From the NCBI GenBank assembly GCA_014382445.1, contig JACNJS010000045.1, positions 183,391-247,390 of the forward strand: DNA of 64,000 nucleotides, read 5' to 3'. This DNA is from Bacteroidota bacterium. GTDB taxonomy: Bacteria > Bacteroidota > Bacteroidia > Bacteroidales > F082. This document shows, in pieces, positions 8,389-17,148 of this stretch; the first letter of the stretch is position 1; each line of letters begins with the position of its first letter. The position numbers and the translations under genes were made by a program. The notes beneath the pieces were generated by a model. It saw only the letters and a program-made list of their open reading frames with translations. It made no database searches and had not been told where the DNA came from.

Positions 8389-9171
8389 TTAATTTTTAAG
8401 GATGGCCGAAATAATGTTTTTAAAATCATATAATCCAAACATATCACCGGATGTAATAAGAATAACAATCACAATTACCCATTTTACAAACACAACACCA
8501 CGCGAAACAGCGAGTCGTGAAGCAATCAATGCACCGATAAAGGCACCTATAGCCAATAATAGCCCATATTTCCAGATAACCTGATCGTACCACAAAAAAA
8601 CAGCGAGAGAAAAAGGGATATACATCATCGCGACAAATACTTTAATTGCATTAGCTTTTACCAGATCAAAACCTGCACATCCAACAATTCCGGCAAGCAC
8701 AAAATATCCTGCGCCCATATGTATAAATCCGCCATAAATTCCTATAAAAAAGAAAATCAAGTAGATTTTCCAGTTTAATGGTTTTTCACTAATGTTAGCT
8801 CTTCCATAAATATATTTTTGTGGTTTATAAAGGATGAACACCAGCATTATCAGCATAATTACACCAATAGTCTTTTCAAAAACATCTTCATTAATATCAA
8901 CAGCCAGTAACGCACCTATTATTGACCCAAAAACGGCCGGTATTCCCATCAAAATCGCTTTACGAGTTTCGAGTACTTTCTGTTGTTTAAAGCTGGTTGC
9001 AGCTGTAAAAGTTTGTATTACAATGGCGATACGGTTGGTGCCATTTGCAACTGGTGCCGGCAAACCAAGCATTATAAGCACCGATAGCGAGATTATACTT
9101 CCTCCACCTGCCAGGGTGTTAATAAAACCCACAAATATTCCTGCAATAATAAGCGTGATAATTTCTATCAA
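8389..9171 (-). CDS. TauE/SafE family membrane transporter
   Basis: The 260-residue product is almost wholly hydrophobic, with about eight membrane segments in two halves. It has the family's N-terminal GFINTLAGGGSIISL glycine-rich motif and the repeat-like GGFIHMGAGYF in the second half. TauE/SafE proteins are proposed exporters or importers of sulfite, sulfoacetate and related organic anions; the substrate here is not readable. It sits between thiL (27 bp upstream) and the asparaginase gene (10 bp downstream) in one direction, so co-transcription is likely, but the three products have no obvious shared pathway. Confidence 0.85.
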   Translation of the reverse strand: MIEIITLIIAGIFVGFINTLAGGGSIISLSVLIMLGLPAPVANGTNRIAIVIQTFTAATSFKQQKVLETRKAILMGIPAVFGSIIGALLAVDINEDVFEKTIGVIMLIMLVFILYKPQKYIYGRANISEKPLNWKIYLIFFFIGIYGGFIHMGAGYFVLAGIVGCAGFDLVKANAIKVFVAMMYIPFSLAVFLWYDQVIWKYGLLLAIGAFIGALIASRLAVSRGVVFVKWVIVIVILITSGDMFGLYDFKNIISAILKN

Positions 9172-9198
9172 AGTTTATTTATTTAGTTGAAAATAATA

Positions 9199-10260
9199 TT
9201 AATTTTTTGTTCGCTTATTTTTAAGGGCATCCCACCCTTGTGCTTTAAGCTCAACCGATTCATTATCGTTAGTGACAAGCCTTTCTCCTTCTGACACATC
9301 GGTCATATATCCTATCACCGAAATACCTTCTGTAGTTTTAATTTTTTCATAATCACTTTGTTTAACCGTAAAAAGCAGCTCATAATCTTCGCCACCATTT
9401 AAGGCTGCAACAGTTGGTACAATATTAAACTCTTTGGCCATATCGAATGTGCTTTGATCAATTGGTATCTTGTCTTCAGAAATAACACATCCGGTATTCG
9501 ATGCCTTGCACAGGTGCATAACATCAGAAGCGAGCCCATCGCTAATGTCAATCATTGATGTTGGTGAGATATTATTTTTTGCCAGCAGGTCAACTACATC
9601 TACACGGGCCTCAGGTTTTAACTGGCGTTGAAGTAAATAATCATGCGCGCTTAGTTCGGGTTGAATATCAGAGTTTGCCTGAAATGCTTTCTTCTCCCTT
9701 TCGAGGATTAAAAGCCCAAGGTATGCGCCACCCAGATCGCCGGATACACAAATCAAATCATTTGGACTTGCTCCTTTTCGATAAACAATCCTGTCTTTTT
9801 CAACTTCTCCAATTATTGTTGCCGAAATTACCAAACCCGATGCACTCGAAGTGGTATCACCACCAATAAAATCAACACCATAAACCTCACAAGCCTTTTT
9901 AATTCCAATATAAATTTCTTCAATTGCTTCAACCGAAAATTTAGCACCAACGCCAATACCTACAAGCAACTGTTTTGGTTTTCCATTCATGGCTGCAATG
10001 TCAGAAAAATTAACAACAGCTGCCTTGTATCCAAGATGTTTTAACGGGGCATACATAATGTCAAAATGCACACCTTCCAGGAGCAGATCTTTTGATACCA
10101 GCGTTAGCATATCGTTTTTGGGCTTAATTACAGCTGCATCATCACCAATACCAACCAGCGTAGTACTATTTTTTATTTTAATGTCAGATGTAAGTTTATC
10201 TATTAGCCCAAACTCTCCCAGCTCCGAAAGCGGTGTTAATTTTTCATTTGAGTCCTCCAT
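9199..10260 (-). CDS. thiL: Thiamine-monophosphate kinase
   Basis: ThiL phosphorylates thiamine monophosphate to the active cofactor thiamine diphosphate. From the ATG at 10260 the product is 353 residues. It shows the family's N-terminal GEFGLIDKL, the GIGDDAAVI metal-binding motif, DLLLEGVHFD, the FSDIAAMNGKP and GGDTTS segments, and later MIDISDGLASD and LNGGEDYELLFT. All conserved acidic ligands appear to be present. The frame is open to 10347, but those 29 extra residues overlap a -7-like box and a repeat and do not resemble ThiL, so the shorter start is preferred. No TPP-riboswitch-like sequence was noticed upstream. It heads a probable operon with the TauE/SafE and asparaginase genes. 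Confidence 0.93.
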   Translation of the reverse strand: MEDSNEKLTPLSELGEFGLIDKLTSDIKIKNSTTLVGIGDDAAVIKPKNDMLTLVSKDLLLEGVHFDIMYAPLKHLGYKAAVVNFSDIAAMNGKPKQLLVGIGVGAKFSVEAIEEIYIGIKKACEVYGVDFIGGDTTSSASGLVISATIIGEVEKDRIVYRKGASPNDLICVSGDLGGAYLGLLILEREKKAFQANSDIQPELSAHDYLLQRQLKPEARVDVVDLLAKNNISPTSMIDISDGLASDVMHLCKASNTGCVISEDKIPIDQSTFDMAKEFNIVPTVAALNGGEDYELLFTVKQSDYEKIKTTEGISVIGYMTDVSEGERLVTNDNESVELKAQGWDALKNKRTKN

Positions 10261-10275
10261 TATTTCTGTTTTTTG

Positions 10276-10283
10276 CAAAAATA
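10276..10283 (-). promoter_or_regulatory. Candidate -7 box for thiL
   Basis: Read on the minus strand this is TATTTTTG, matching TAnnTTTG, 15 bp before the chosen thiL ATG. Its position supports the short ThiL start. Confidence 0.4.
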
Positions 10284-10312
10284 CTTCAATTTTGGGACAA
10301 GTATGTCTAATT

Positions 10313-10408
10313 CGACTCGCTAAGGCCAAGGCAACTAAGCGACTCAAATACGTCTAATCCGCTGAATGGATTTTCCTTGAGGAACGATAGGAAAACTTTC
10401 AGCGGATT
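10313..10408. repeat. Dispersed double-hairpin repeat, family A, copy 1
   Basis: Two neighbouring imperfect hairpins. The first (10313-10345) has arms GACTCGCT and AGCGACTC with one mismatch. The second has left arm AATCCGCTGAATGGA... (10356-10376) and right arm ending TTCAGCGGATT (10390-10408), loop 13 nt. A second copy with the same order lies at 32444-32591. It fills part of the 435-bp gap between thiL and pgi. Confidence 0.75.
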
Positions 10409-10434
10409 GAGAAAATTTAACTCACATATAAAAG

Positions 10435-10585
10435 TGTAACTAATCAGTGTTACAACCGAAAATTCAAGAAATAAATGAGATTTATTAATAAACCTACGCC
10501 TGCACCCCTTCAAGAAGGGGATTATCGGTATTTATTTCTTGATTTTTCATCAATTGACGACATTTATTGACACTGATTAGTTACA
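10435..10585. repeat. 151-bp nested inverted repeat upstream of pgi
   Basis: Three levels of pairing are visible. Outer arms of 16 bp (10435-10450, TGTAACTAATCAGTGT; 10570-10585) are perfect complements and continue for 3 bp past a two-base bulge. Middle arms (10458-10476 with 10530-10548) pair at 18 of 19 positions around a perfect 13-bp core. The centre holds CCCCTT-CAAG-AAGGGG (10505-10520). A 12-bp palindrome, TTTATTAATAAA, sits at 10481-10492. No start codon or homologous protein was found inside. It could be a miniature transposable element or a structured RNA; no clear target-site duplication is seen. Confidence 0.75.
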
Positions 10586-10695
10586 AAAAACTATTCGCAA
10601 TTTTGAATCAAATATTATATTGTCTAGTGTGATTACAACTGAAAATATTTTTAATTTCACATTTTAAACAGACTCATAGCAATAAACATAATATC

Positions 10696-12045
10696 ATGAT
10701 AGACTTAAAGTTTGATTATAACAATGCGATTGGCGTAATCAGCCAGAAGGAGGTGCTTGGTTTTCAAAATGAAATTATCAATCATTACAAGTCATTAAAG
10801 GATAAAACAGGAAAAGGCAGTGATTTTTTAGGGTGGATTGATTTGCCAGATGAGGTTGACAATGCGTTAATTAATAGAATAGAAAGAATAGCAGCAGAAA
10901 TCAGAAGTAAATCGAGAATTTTTGTTGTTGTTGGCATTGGTGGTTCATATCTTGGCGCTAGAGCAGTTATTGAATCTTTATCAAATTCATTTTCACATTT
11001 AAACAGTAAAGATGGTAATCCTGTGATTGTTTATGCAGGCCAAAATATTAGTGAAGACTACATGGTTGAGCTCCTGAAAGTACTTGATACTTTCGACTAT
11101 TCGCTTACAGTAATTTCAAAATCGGGAACAACAACAGAGCCTGCCGTTGCATTTAGAATATTGAAAATCCACCTCGAAAACAAGTATGGTAAAGAAGCGG
11201 CTAAAACAAGAATTATAGCAATTACCGACAAACAACGAGGCGCTCTTAAACAATTAGCCGACCAGGAAGGGTATGAAACATTTGTCGTTCCTGATGATGT
11301 GGGTGGCAGATACTCTATACTTACTCCGGTTGGTTTGCTTCCAATAGCTATTGCCGGATTTAATATAGGGGAATTGTTAGGTGGTGCTACAAAGATGAAA
11401 ACACATATTGAATCATCACCAAATATTGAGGATAATCCCGTATGGGCATATGCTGCTGTAAGAAATGCATTGTATAATGCCGGAAAAACCATTGAAATTA
11501 CTGTAAACTATGAGCCCAAATTGTTTTATATAACGGAATGGTGGAAGCAGCTATTTGGAGAAAGTGAAGGTAAAGAAAACAAAGGTGTTTTTCCTGCCGG
11601 AGTGGGATTTACTACCGATCTGCATTCAATGGGACAATATATTCAGGATGGGTTAAGAAATATTTTCGAAACAGTAATTTCTGTGGAAAAACCCCATAAT
11701 GAATTAAAAGTGCCCCTTGATGAGAAAAACCTTGATGGTCTTAATTACATAGCGGGCAAACAATTACATGAGGTAAACCATATGGCCGAAACCGGAACTA
11801 CACTTGCACATGTGGATGGAGGAGTTCCTAACTTGAGGATAACGATTCCGGAAATTTCAGAAGATACTCTAGGGCAGCTTATTTACTTTTATGAAATGGC
11901 GTGTGCTGTTAGCGGATACATCCTTAGAGTTAACCCCTTTGATCAGCCGGGGGTAGAAGCTTACAAAAAAAACATGTTTGCCTTACTTGGCAAACCGGGG
12001 TTTGAAAAAGAAACAAAAGCTATTTATAGTAGGTTGTCTGACTGA
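10696..12045 (+). CDS. pgi: Glucose-6-phosphate isomerase
   Basis: Pgi interconverts glucose 6-phosphate and fructose 6-phosphate in glycolysis and gluconeogenesis. The 449-residue length fits the short bacterial type. Visible motifs are the sugar-phosphate-binding VVGIGGSYLGARAVIE (about residues 76-91), the SKSGTTTEPA loop (about 141-150), a GGRYSILTPVG segment, and the C-terminal stretch with QPGVEAYKKNM. The catalytic Glu is in the GESEGKENKG region. The ATG at 10696 is the first in frame. Its long upstream region contains the nested inverted repeat at 10435-10585, which could affect its transcription; no -7 box was clear. Confidence 0.95.
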   Translation: MIDLKFDYNNAIGVISQKEVLGFQNEIINHYKSLKDKTGKGSDFLGWIDLPDEVDNALINRIERIAAEIRSKSRIFVVVGIGGSYLGARAVIESLSNSFSHLNSKDGNPVIVYAGQNISEDYMVELLKVLDTFDYSLTVISKSGTTTEPAVAFRILKIHLENKYGKEAAKTRIIAITDKQRGALKQLADQEGYETFVVPDDVGGRYSILTPVGLLPIAIAGFNIGELLGGATKMKTHIESSPNIEDNPVWAYAAVRNALYNAGKTIEITVNYEPKLFYITEWWKQLFGESEGKENKGVFPAGVGFTTDLHSMGQYIQDGLRNIFETVISVEKPHNELKVPLDEKNLDGLNYIAGKQLHEVNHMAETGTTLAHVDGGVPNLRITIPEISEDTLGQLIYFYEMACAVSGYILRVNPFDQPGVEAYKKNMFALLGKPGFEKETKAIYSRLSD

Positions 12046-12156
12046 GTACCATTGGAAGTATCATATAGTTTAAGGTAATTACATTTTTTTATCACATGAG
12101 GCCATTTTTTATCTCATTGGCAGGCAAAATTTAATAACAGTGTAGTAGTCGGCAAA

Positions 12157-12190
12157 TTTTAGCCCATTTCTATAATTATTATTATCTTTG
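12157..12190 (+). promoter_or_regulatory. Promoter candidate for ahcY
   Basis: TATCTTTG at 12183-12190 matches the -7 consensus TAnnTTTG. A TTTT at 12157-12160 lies 22 bp upstream and could be a weak -33 element (consensus TTTG). The start codon of ahcY is 44 bp downstream. No SAH or SAM riboswitch was recognised in the leader. Confidence 0.5.
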
Positions 12191-12234
12191 CAGCCCAAAA
12201 AATTCAGAAAATAAAATAATTAATAATTATAAAT

Positions 12235-13656
12235 ATGTCAGAAGTTGTTGTTGAAAACACATTGCAATATAAGATTGCAGATATTGCGTTAGCCAATTGG
12301 GGGCGCAAAGAAATTGAAATTGCAGAAAAAGAAATGCCGGGTTTAATGGCAATACGAAATAAATTTTCTGCTGAAAAGCCATTACAGGGTGTACGCATTA
12401 TGGGCTCCTTACATATGACCATTCAAACTGCCGTACTTATCGAAACACTAAAAGCACTTGGAGCAGATGTTAGATGGGCCAGCTGTAATATTTTCTCTAC
12501 ACAAGATCATGCTGCTGCCGCTATTGCCGCAACAGGAACTCCAGTATTTGCATGGAAGGGTGAAACCCTTGAAGAATATTGGTGGTGCACAAAACAAGCC
12601 TTGTCATTTCCTGATGGCTTAGGTCCTCAGCTTATTGTTGATGATGGTGGAGATGCCACCCTATTAGTACATAAAGGCTATGCAGCCGAGAAGGATTCAT
12701 CCATCCTTGACAAAGAACCGTCCGGTGAAGAGGAAGGTGAAATCATCAAAATATTAAAATCGACATTAGCTGAAGATCCACAAAAATGGCACAGAGCTGT
12801 TGAAAACTGGAAAGGTGTTTCCGAAGAAACAACAACTGGAGTACATCGTTTGTATCAGATGTTTGAAAAAGGAGAGTTGCTAGTTCCTGCAATTAATGTT
12901 AACGACTCTGTAACAAAATCGAAATTCGACAACTTATATGGATGTCGTGAATCATTAGCCGATGGTATAAAGCGCGCTACCGATGTTATGCTTGCCGGCA
13001 AGGTGGTGGTGGTTGCAGGTTATGGTGATGTAGGTAAAGGATCGGCACATTCGATGCGCTCGTATGGTGCCCGTGTAATTGTAACCGAAATCGACCCAAT
13101 TTGTGCTCTTCAAGCTGCAATGGAAGGCTTTGAAGTAAAAACCATGGAAGAAGCTGTTAAAGAAGGAAACATTTTTGTAACAACCACCGGAAATAAAGAT
13201 GTTGTAACTGTTGAACATATGGCAAATATGAAAGATCAGGCAATTGTTTGTAACATTGGTCATTTTGATAATGAAATTCAGGTTACACAACTTGAAGATG
13301 CTACTGAAAAACTTAACATCAAACCACAGGTTGACAAGTATACATTTGCTGACGGACATTCAATATTCTTGCTGGCTGAAGGACGGTTGGTAAATCTCGG
13401 TTGTGCCACCGGGCATCCATCATTTGTAATGAGTAACTCATTCACGAATCAAACCCTTGCTCAAATCGACCTTTGGAATAAAAAAGATGAATATGAAGTT
13501 GGTGTTTATCGACTACCTAAATATCTTGATGAAGAAGTAGCACGGTTGCATTTAGAAAAAATTGGTGTTACACTCACAAGAATGACTCAGGATCAAGCTG
13601 ATTATCTTGGTGTTAATATTGATGGCCCTTACAAACCGGACCATTACAGGTATTAG
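12235..13656 (+). CDS. ahcY: Adenosylhomocysteinase
   Basis: AhcY splits S-adenosylhomocysteine into adenosine and homocysteine, relieving product inhibition of methyltransferases. The 473-residue product has the substrate-domain signature ([15 protein letters not shown]), the NAD-binding glycine motif [12 protein letters not shown], and the C-terminal KPDHYRY that reaches the neighbouring subunit. An insert of about 40 residues after [10 protein letters not shown] is the one found in many bacterial and plant enzymes. The start at 12235 follows a -7 box at 12183. It appears monocistronic. Genes here that would feed it include the methyltransferase at 6600, but any specific link is inference. 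Confidence 0.96.
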   Translation: MSEVVVENTLQYKIADIALANWGRKEIEIAEKEMPGLMAIRNKFSAEKPLQGVRIMGSLHMTIQTAVLIETLKALGADVRWASCNIFSTQDHAAAAIAATGTPVFAWKGETLEEYWWCTKQALSFPDGLGPQLIVDDGGDATLLVHKGYAAEKDSSILDKEPSGEEEGEIIKILKSTLAEDPQKWHRAVENWKGVSEETTTGVHRLYQMFEKGELLVPAINVNDSVTKSKFDNLYGCRESLADGIKRATDVMLAGKVVVVAGYGDVGKGSAHSMRSYGARVIVTEIDPICALQAAMEGFEVKTMEEAVKEGNIFVTTTGNKDVVTVEHMANMKDQAIVCNIGHFDNEIQVTQLEDATEKLNIKPQVDKYTFADGHSIFLLAEGRLVNLGCATGHPSFVMSNSFTNQTLAQIDLWNKKDEYEVGVYRLPKYLDEEVARLHLEKIGVTLTRMTQDQADYLGVNIDGPYKPDHYRY

Positions 13657-13713
13657 AAAGGCGAATAGTGAATGGATGCTGCCATTAGATAATCAACGTT
13701 TGAACAACATCAT

Positions 13714-14174
13714 TTAATTGAATGATATACAAATTAATAAACCTATATTTACTGTTTGATTCCATTTTTTTGAACTCTTGATTTCTGGAGGATTAATCTC
13801 ATTAAGTGTAGAAATTGCGTAAGTGCAAGAACCAGATCGTTTTTCATAAATGCTCAAATTTTTAATTCTGTATTGGATACCAATTCCAGCAAAGAAGTCT
13901 AATTCCAAGTTAACTTTTTTACCTTTTTGCAGTGTAGCTTTTTCCCCAAAGAAAAATTTGATTCCAGACTTTTTAAGATCCATAGATTGAAGTTTTACAT
14001 ATGGGTGGATGTCCAATATTTTGAAACAACATCTATAGTATTTTTTGTTATAATAACTATAGTTATAATATATTTTTTTGTCTGAATGACTTGATTTTGT
14101 TCTTTCGAATAAAGTTGTAATGGAAGAACATGAATTACGAATGAAACTATTAGTATTAAAAGGAATTTTTTCAG
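13714..14174 (-). pseudogene. Decayed outer-membrane-type protein gene
   Basis: The upstream piece reads as a signal peptide (LKKFLLILIVSFVIHVLPLQLYS) whose natural start position, at about 14174, carries CTG instead of ATG. That frame runs to a stop near 13995. A second frame then continues with a segment ending in beta-strand-like stretches (FFAGIGIQYRIK, VNIGLLICISFN at the C-terminus), typical of a bacteroidotal outer-membrane barrel. The two pieces would join through a frameshift at roughly 13995-14030. The joined product would be only about 150 residues, so internal deletion is also likely. A sequencing error could account for the frameshift, but not for the lost start. Confidence 0.5.
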
Positions 14175-14334
14175 TATGATTGGTTTTGCGTATGCATTTA
14201 ACGTTTTAGCTTTGCCCAAAAATGTATTTCAAAGCTCTGTCGTTACAGTTTATTACTAATTTTCATTATTTACTTTTACTTTCAATTTACCACTGAAACC
14301 TGTATTGGGTATAACCTTTATTATGCCCAGTATA

Positions 14335-14835
14335 TTATTCTTTAATCAGTTTTTTCTGTACTGTACAATCAGCTCCTGTAACTTTAATAATATACATTCC
14401 TTTTGACAAAGAACTAATGTCAATCTGATTCGTACCACCTTGCAATTCTTTTTTCATGATGAATTCTCCAACAAGATTACAAACGGTCATTTCAAAAATA
14501 GTTCCTTCAGCACAAATAATTGTAACAATATGGGTAGAAGGATTCGGAAATGTGTATTTACCAAGAGTATACTCATCGGCAAGGGTGAAGTTTTTTAGGT
14601 CCCAATCTTTGTGAAAGCTTATGTTGCCATAACAGGGAATCCCGTCAATAATTGTCATTTGTTTCAGAAGCCCTTCTATTTGAAGGGTGTCCATTGTTTT
14701 CTTATGAAGGGTAAAAGTAATTTCGGCAAATTCAATATGATTAAAAGTCATGTTGAAATAGGTATATTTCTTCCCTTTCCCGTAAGAGGAAGTTGAAATA
14801 AGTATAACTGCTAAAAGGATTGATATATTTTTCAT
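14335..14835 (-). CDS. Small secreted protein with T9SS type A sorting domain
   Basis: The 166-residue product has a signal peptide ending at about residue 19 (TSSYG) and a C-terminal type A sorting domain from about residue 90 (YTFPNPSTHIV, CNLVGEF, SLSKGMYIIKV, ending KKLIKE). The central 65 residues (for example MTFNHIEFAEITFTLHKK) resemble no family I know. A truncated paralogue of its N-terminal part lies at 16591-16747. The sorting domain predicts secretion and surface attachment or release by the type IX system. It is 37 bp after the barrel gene at 14873 and may share its transcript. Confidence 0.65.
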   Translation of the reverse strand: MKNISILLAVILISTSSYGKGKKYTYFNMTFNHIEFAEITFTLHKKTMDTLQIEGLLKQMTIIDGIPCYGNISFHKDWDLKNFTLADEYTLGKYTFPNPSTHIVTIICAEGTIFEMTVCNLVGEFIMKKELQGGTNQIDISSLSKGMYIIKVTGADCTVQKKLIKE

Positions 14836-14872
14836 TTTTTTTAAGTTTTAAGATTCATGTTGTAAAATTGTT

Positions 14873-15349
14873 TTACCAAATTCTATAAAATAATCCCATT
14901 CCAAAGCTTGGCCATACCGGAGATTCCAAATTCCAGTCACTAGCATTGGGATCCTTTTTTATTTTTTTAGAATATACAGTGAAAAAAGCACCAGCATCAA
15001 CCATTATTCCTAATTTCTTTGAAATATTGAAAACCCGACCAACTCGTAAAGAAAGATAATCATCTGTAAGAGTAAATTTCTCAGATTCCTCCCGATAGTA
15101 TGTAAAACCTAACTTAGCATACCAGGGTCGTTGAGTAGATAAATTAGATAATCCTCCAAAATGATAGAAATATTCACCTGAAATTGCAAAGTTCGTGTGT
15201 TGACCAGGCAAAGTTCCAAAACAGACACCCAGTTGATTTTGACTAAATTGATATCGTACACCAATATTTAAAAACTCAGGGAATCCAAAACCAGCAGCAA
15301 TATTTATTTTGCCCATATAAAATGTTACTATTACTGAGTAAAACAGCAA
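14873..15349 (-). CDS. Outer-membrane beta-barrel-like protein with disrupted N-terminus
   Basis: The frame from a TTG at 15349 gives 158 residues with alternating strand-like segments (NIGVRYQFS, WYAKLGFTYYR, LSLRVGRVF) and a terminal aromatic (GLFYRIW), as in outer-membrane barrels. The expected signal peptide is not in this frame. An ATG at 15381 starts a second frame that stops after 16 residues, and the hydrophobic signal-like stretch ending ILYGQ lies in the third frame. Two frame changes, at a run of seven T and at GCAAAATAAAT, would restore a complete protein. The gene is therefore either broken or affected by sequence errors. Function is unknown. Confidence 0.5.
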   Translation of the reverse strand: MLFYSVIVTFYMGKINIAAGFGFPEFLNIGVRYQFSQNQLGVCFGTLPGQHTNFAISGEYFYHFGGLSNLSTQRPWYAKLGFTYYREESEKFTLTDDYLSLRVGRVFNISKKLGIMVDAGAFFTVYSKKIKKDPNASDWNLESPVWPSFGMGLFYRIW

Positions 15350-15510
15350 ACAAAAAAAGTGTAAAATACAGAAGCTTTCATTTGGAAAAGTATTCTCTGG
15401 TGTAGACTATTTGATTTGGTATATTTTTCATTCCTAATATGATTTTGTGTTTCATTATTTTATTTATTAAGCCTGATTAATCTAATGTTATATCCTTCTT
15501 TTTAGTATTA

Positions 15511-16575
15511 CTACTTACCCAGTTTTATTACAAAATCAACAAAAGGAATTCCAATAAATATTTCTTGCACAATATCCTTGCTATTAATAAATGCAAGATC
15601 AACCGCAATTCTCTTTGCCGCAAACCGAATTCCGTATGAAACCACTACATAATAATTATCATCACCAACAGGTGAAATCCAGTTTTCTGACACAAACCAT
15701 AGTTTCTCCGACATTCGTGCCATTCCACCAATCATAATAAATGGTTTAGCTTCAAAAGAACCATCTACAAATCCCCACCCGAGTCCAAGGGTTAAATTAC
15801 TGTTATAGGACCCCACAGTTCCAAGTCCGTAAATTATTCCAGCCGATCCCTCACCGGGTATAGTAACATATATTCCACCTGCACCGGCATGAAAATTATC
15901 AGCAACCTGAAATCCGGATTTTATATTGAAGTTAAGCATAGGATGCCAACCATCATCTATTGTACTGAACATGGTTAAAAAATCGAATCCACCGCCAAAT
16001 GAAAGGTTGTCCAACACACCATAATTGAACATATTACCAACAATATATATATTCTGATAATATCCTTCACCACGTTTTAATGGTATAGCTGTTGGTGCAA
16101 ATAATAACCGGGTTGCGTGTGGGTTATTAAACCATAGTGATTTACCTGCTTTTTTGGATGAGTCCAATGGTATTATACTTTTTATTTTGGCTCTTTTGAT
16201 GGTGAGCTGACCAATATCCTCCAATTCAATATCAATTTCTATATCCCTTTCTTCAATCAATTTTCCGGTAAGGGTTGTTCCATCATTTAATTCTATCCGA
16301 TAGATTGATGAATGCAGAAAAAAGGGTATGGAATTTTGATGGGCGGTTTCTATCTGTTTCCAGGGAAAACGGGATTGCTCAATTTCACCTACAGCATTTT
16401 TATAGTTAACATAAATAAAATCAATATCTGAAGTTTCTTCATTAATCAGACATGGTACTGCCAACCCTGTTTTTAACCAAACTGTGTCCTGCGTGTAGCT
16501 TTTCGCATCATTTTCCTGTGCCTGTAAAAATATCCCACTTATAAGGATAATTAGTATGAAATTAATTCTTACCAT
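15511..16575 (-). CDS. Secreted protein with outer-membrane barrel-like C-terminal region
   Basis: The 354-residue product has a signal peptide (cleavage after FLQAQ, residue 19). Residues 25-140 contain two small strand-rich modules (IYRIELNDGTTLTGKLIEER is the region near 90-110) like those seen in proteins that sense or bind short peptides. From about 155 on, glycine- and aromatic-rich alternating strands (YGVLDNLSFGGGFDF, GAGGIYVT, LTLGLGWGFVD) point to an outer-membrane barrel. I recognise the general arrangement from Bacteroidota but no named function. It precedes the decaying genes at 13.7-15.4 kb and follows a 196-bp gap that holds a gene remnant. Confidence 0.6.
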   Translation of the reverse strand: MVRINFILIILISGIFLQAQENDAKSYTQDTVWLKTGLAVPCLINEETSDIDFIYVNYKNAVGEIEQSRFPWKQIETAHQNSIPFFLHSSIYRIELNDGTTLTGKLIEERDIEIDIELEDIGQLTIKRAKIKSIIPLDSSKKAGKSLWFNNPHATRLLFAPTAIPLKRGEGYYQNIYIVGNMFNYGVLDNLSFGGGFDFLTMFSTIDDGWHPMLNFNIKSGFQVADNFHAGAGGIYVTIPGEGSAGIIYGLGTVGSYNSNLTLGLGWGFVDGSFEAKPFIMIGGMARMSEKLWFVSENWISPVGDDNYYVVVSYGIRFAAKRIAVDLAFINSKDIVQEIFIGIPFVDFVIKLGK

Positions 16576-16590
16576 GGTAAATATTATTAG

Positions 16591-16747
16591 TTATAATTGA
16601 GTGATGATCGTTTTTGAATGAAAAGCAAAAGTAATTTCAGCAAACTCAATATGATTGAAAGTTGTGTCAGTGTAGGGTGTATGTCTTCTTTTTTCCATAG
16701 CTTGAAATTGATATTAGGAAGAATACCAAAAGAATTGTGAGTTTTTT
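16591..16747 (-). pseudogene. Remnant paralogue of the secreted protein at 14335-14835
   Basis: Read on the minus strand, the sequence encodes KKLTILLV...SISSYGKKKTYT, matching the signal peptide of the 14335 gene (which has ISILLAVIL, STSSYGKGKKYTY). After a frameshift it continues with TTFNHIEFAEITFAFHSK, against MTFNHIEFAEITFTLHKK in the intact gene. It then stops at TTATAA. The expected ATG is replaced by CTA. No sorting domain remains. This is a truncated duplicate. Confidence 0.7.
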
Positions 16748-16771
16748 TAGTTTTTTAGTTTTTATTTAGAG

Positions 16772-17146
16772 TTATTCATTGTCTTTATTGTTTCTTAAAA
16801 CAATCAAATAAATTAAGTAGAAAAGACCTACTAAAAATGCAGGAATTGTAAATATTGGTGGTCCGTCAAAACCAGCGATAATGACATATAAAGTACTCGC
16901 AAAAATGATTATGATTGATCCCCAAAGAGGTTTCCACCATATAATTGCATACCCGATGATGTATATAAAAAAGAATGCAGTTGGACTATCCCAATTGCTA
17001 AAAGATTTTAGAATTTCCATTAGAAATCCCAATCCTTTTTCTGCAAATTCCCCAATGAGTTTTGGGACAATTGCCAGTAGCATTAATAAAGTTACAAGAA
17101 TGCCATACGTCATTGACACATACTTTAGTATTTTTATTGTTTTCAT
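16772..17146 (-). CDS. Small four-helix membrane protein
   Basis: From the ATG at 17146 the product is 124 residues with about four hydrophobic segments (VSMTYGILVTLLMLLAIV; FFFIYIIGYAIIWW; IIIIFASTLYVIIAGF; FLVGLFYLIYLIVL). A longer frame to 17221 adds 25 polar residues and overlaps the upstream gene, so the shorter start is preferred. It begins 2 bp after the stop of the lipoprotein gene at 17149, so it is almost certainly in the same operon as the sigma/anti-sigma pair. The family is not recognised with certainty. It may act with the lipoprotein as an envelope stress output, but that is inference. Confidence 0.65.
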   Translation of the reverse strand: MKTIKILKYVSMTYGILVTLLMLLAIVPKLIGEFAEKGLGFLMEILKSFSNWDSPTAFFFIYIIGYAIIWWKPLWGSIIIIFASTLYVIIAGFDGPPIFTIPAFLVGLFYLIYLIVLRNNKDNE

Positions 17147-17148
17147 AT

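Noticed and set aside
9555..9869. 104-codon plus-strand frame inside thiL
   Set aside because: Antisense to conserved ThiL motifs and without domain features.
10261..10347. Upstream extension of ThiL by 29 residues
   Set aside because: It runs into a -7-like box and a repeat, and does not resemble ThiL.
12046..12234. SAM or SAH riboswitch before ahcY
   Set aside because: No conserved core of either class was seen; only a promoter-like box and short direct repeats.
12955..13359. 134-codon open frame on the minus strand inside ahcY
   Set aside because: It is antisense to a clearly conserved enzyme, with Cys- and His-rich composition typical of shadow frames.
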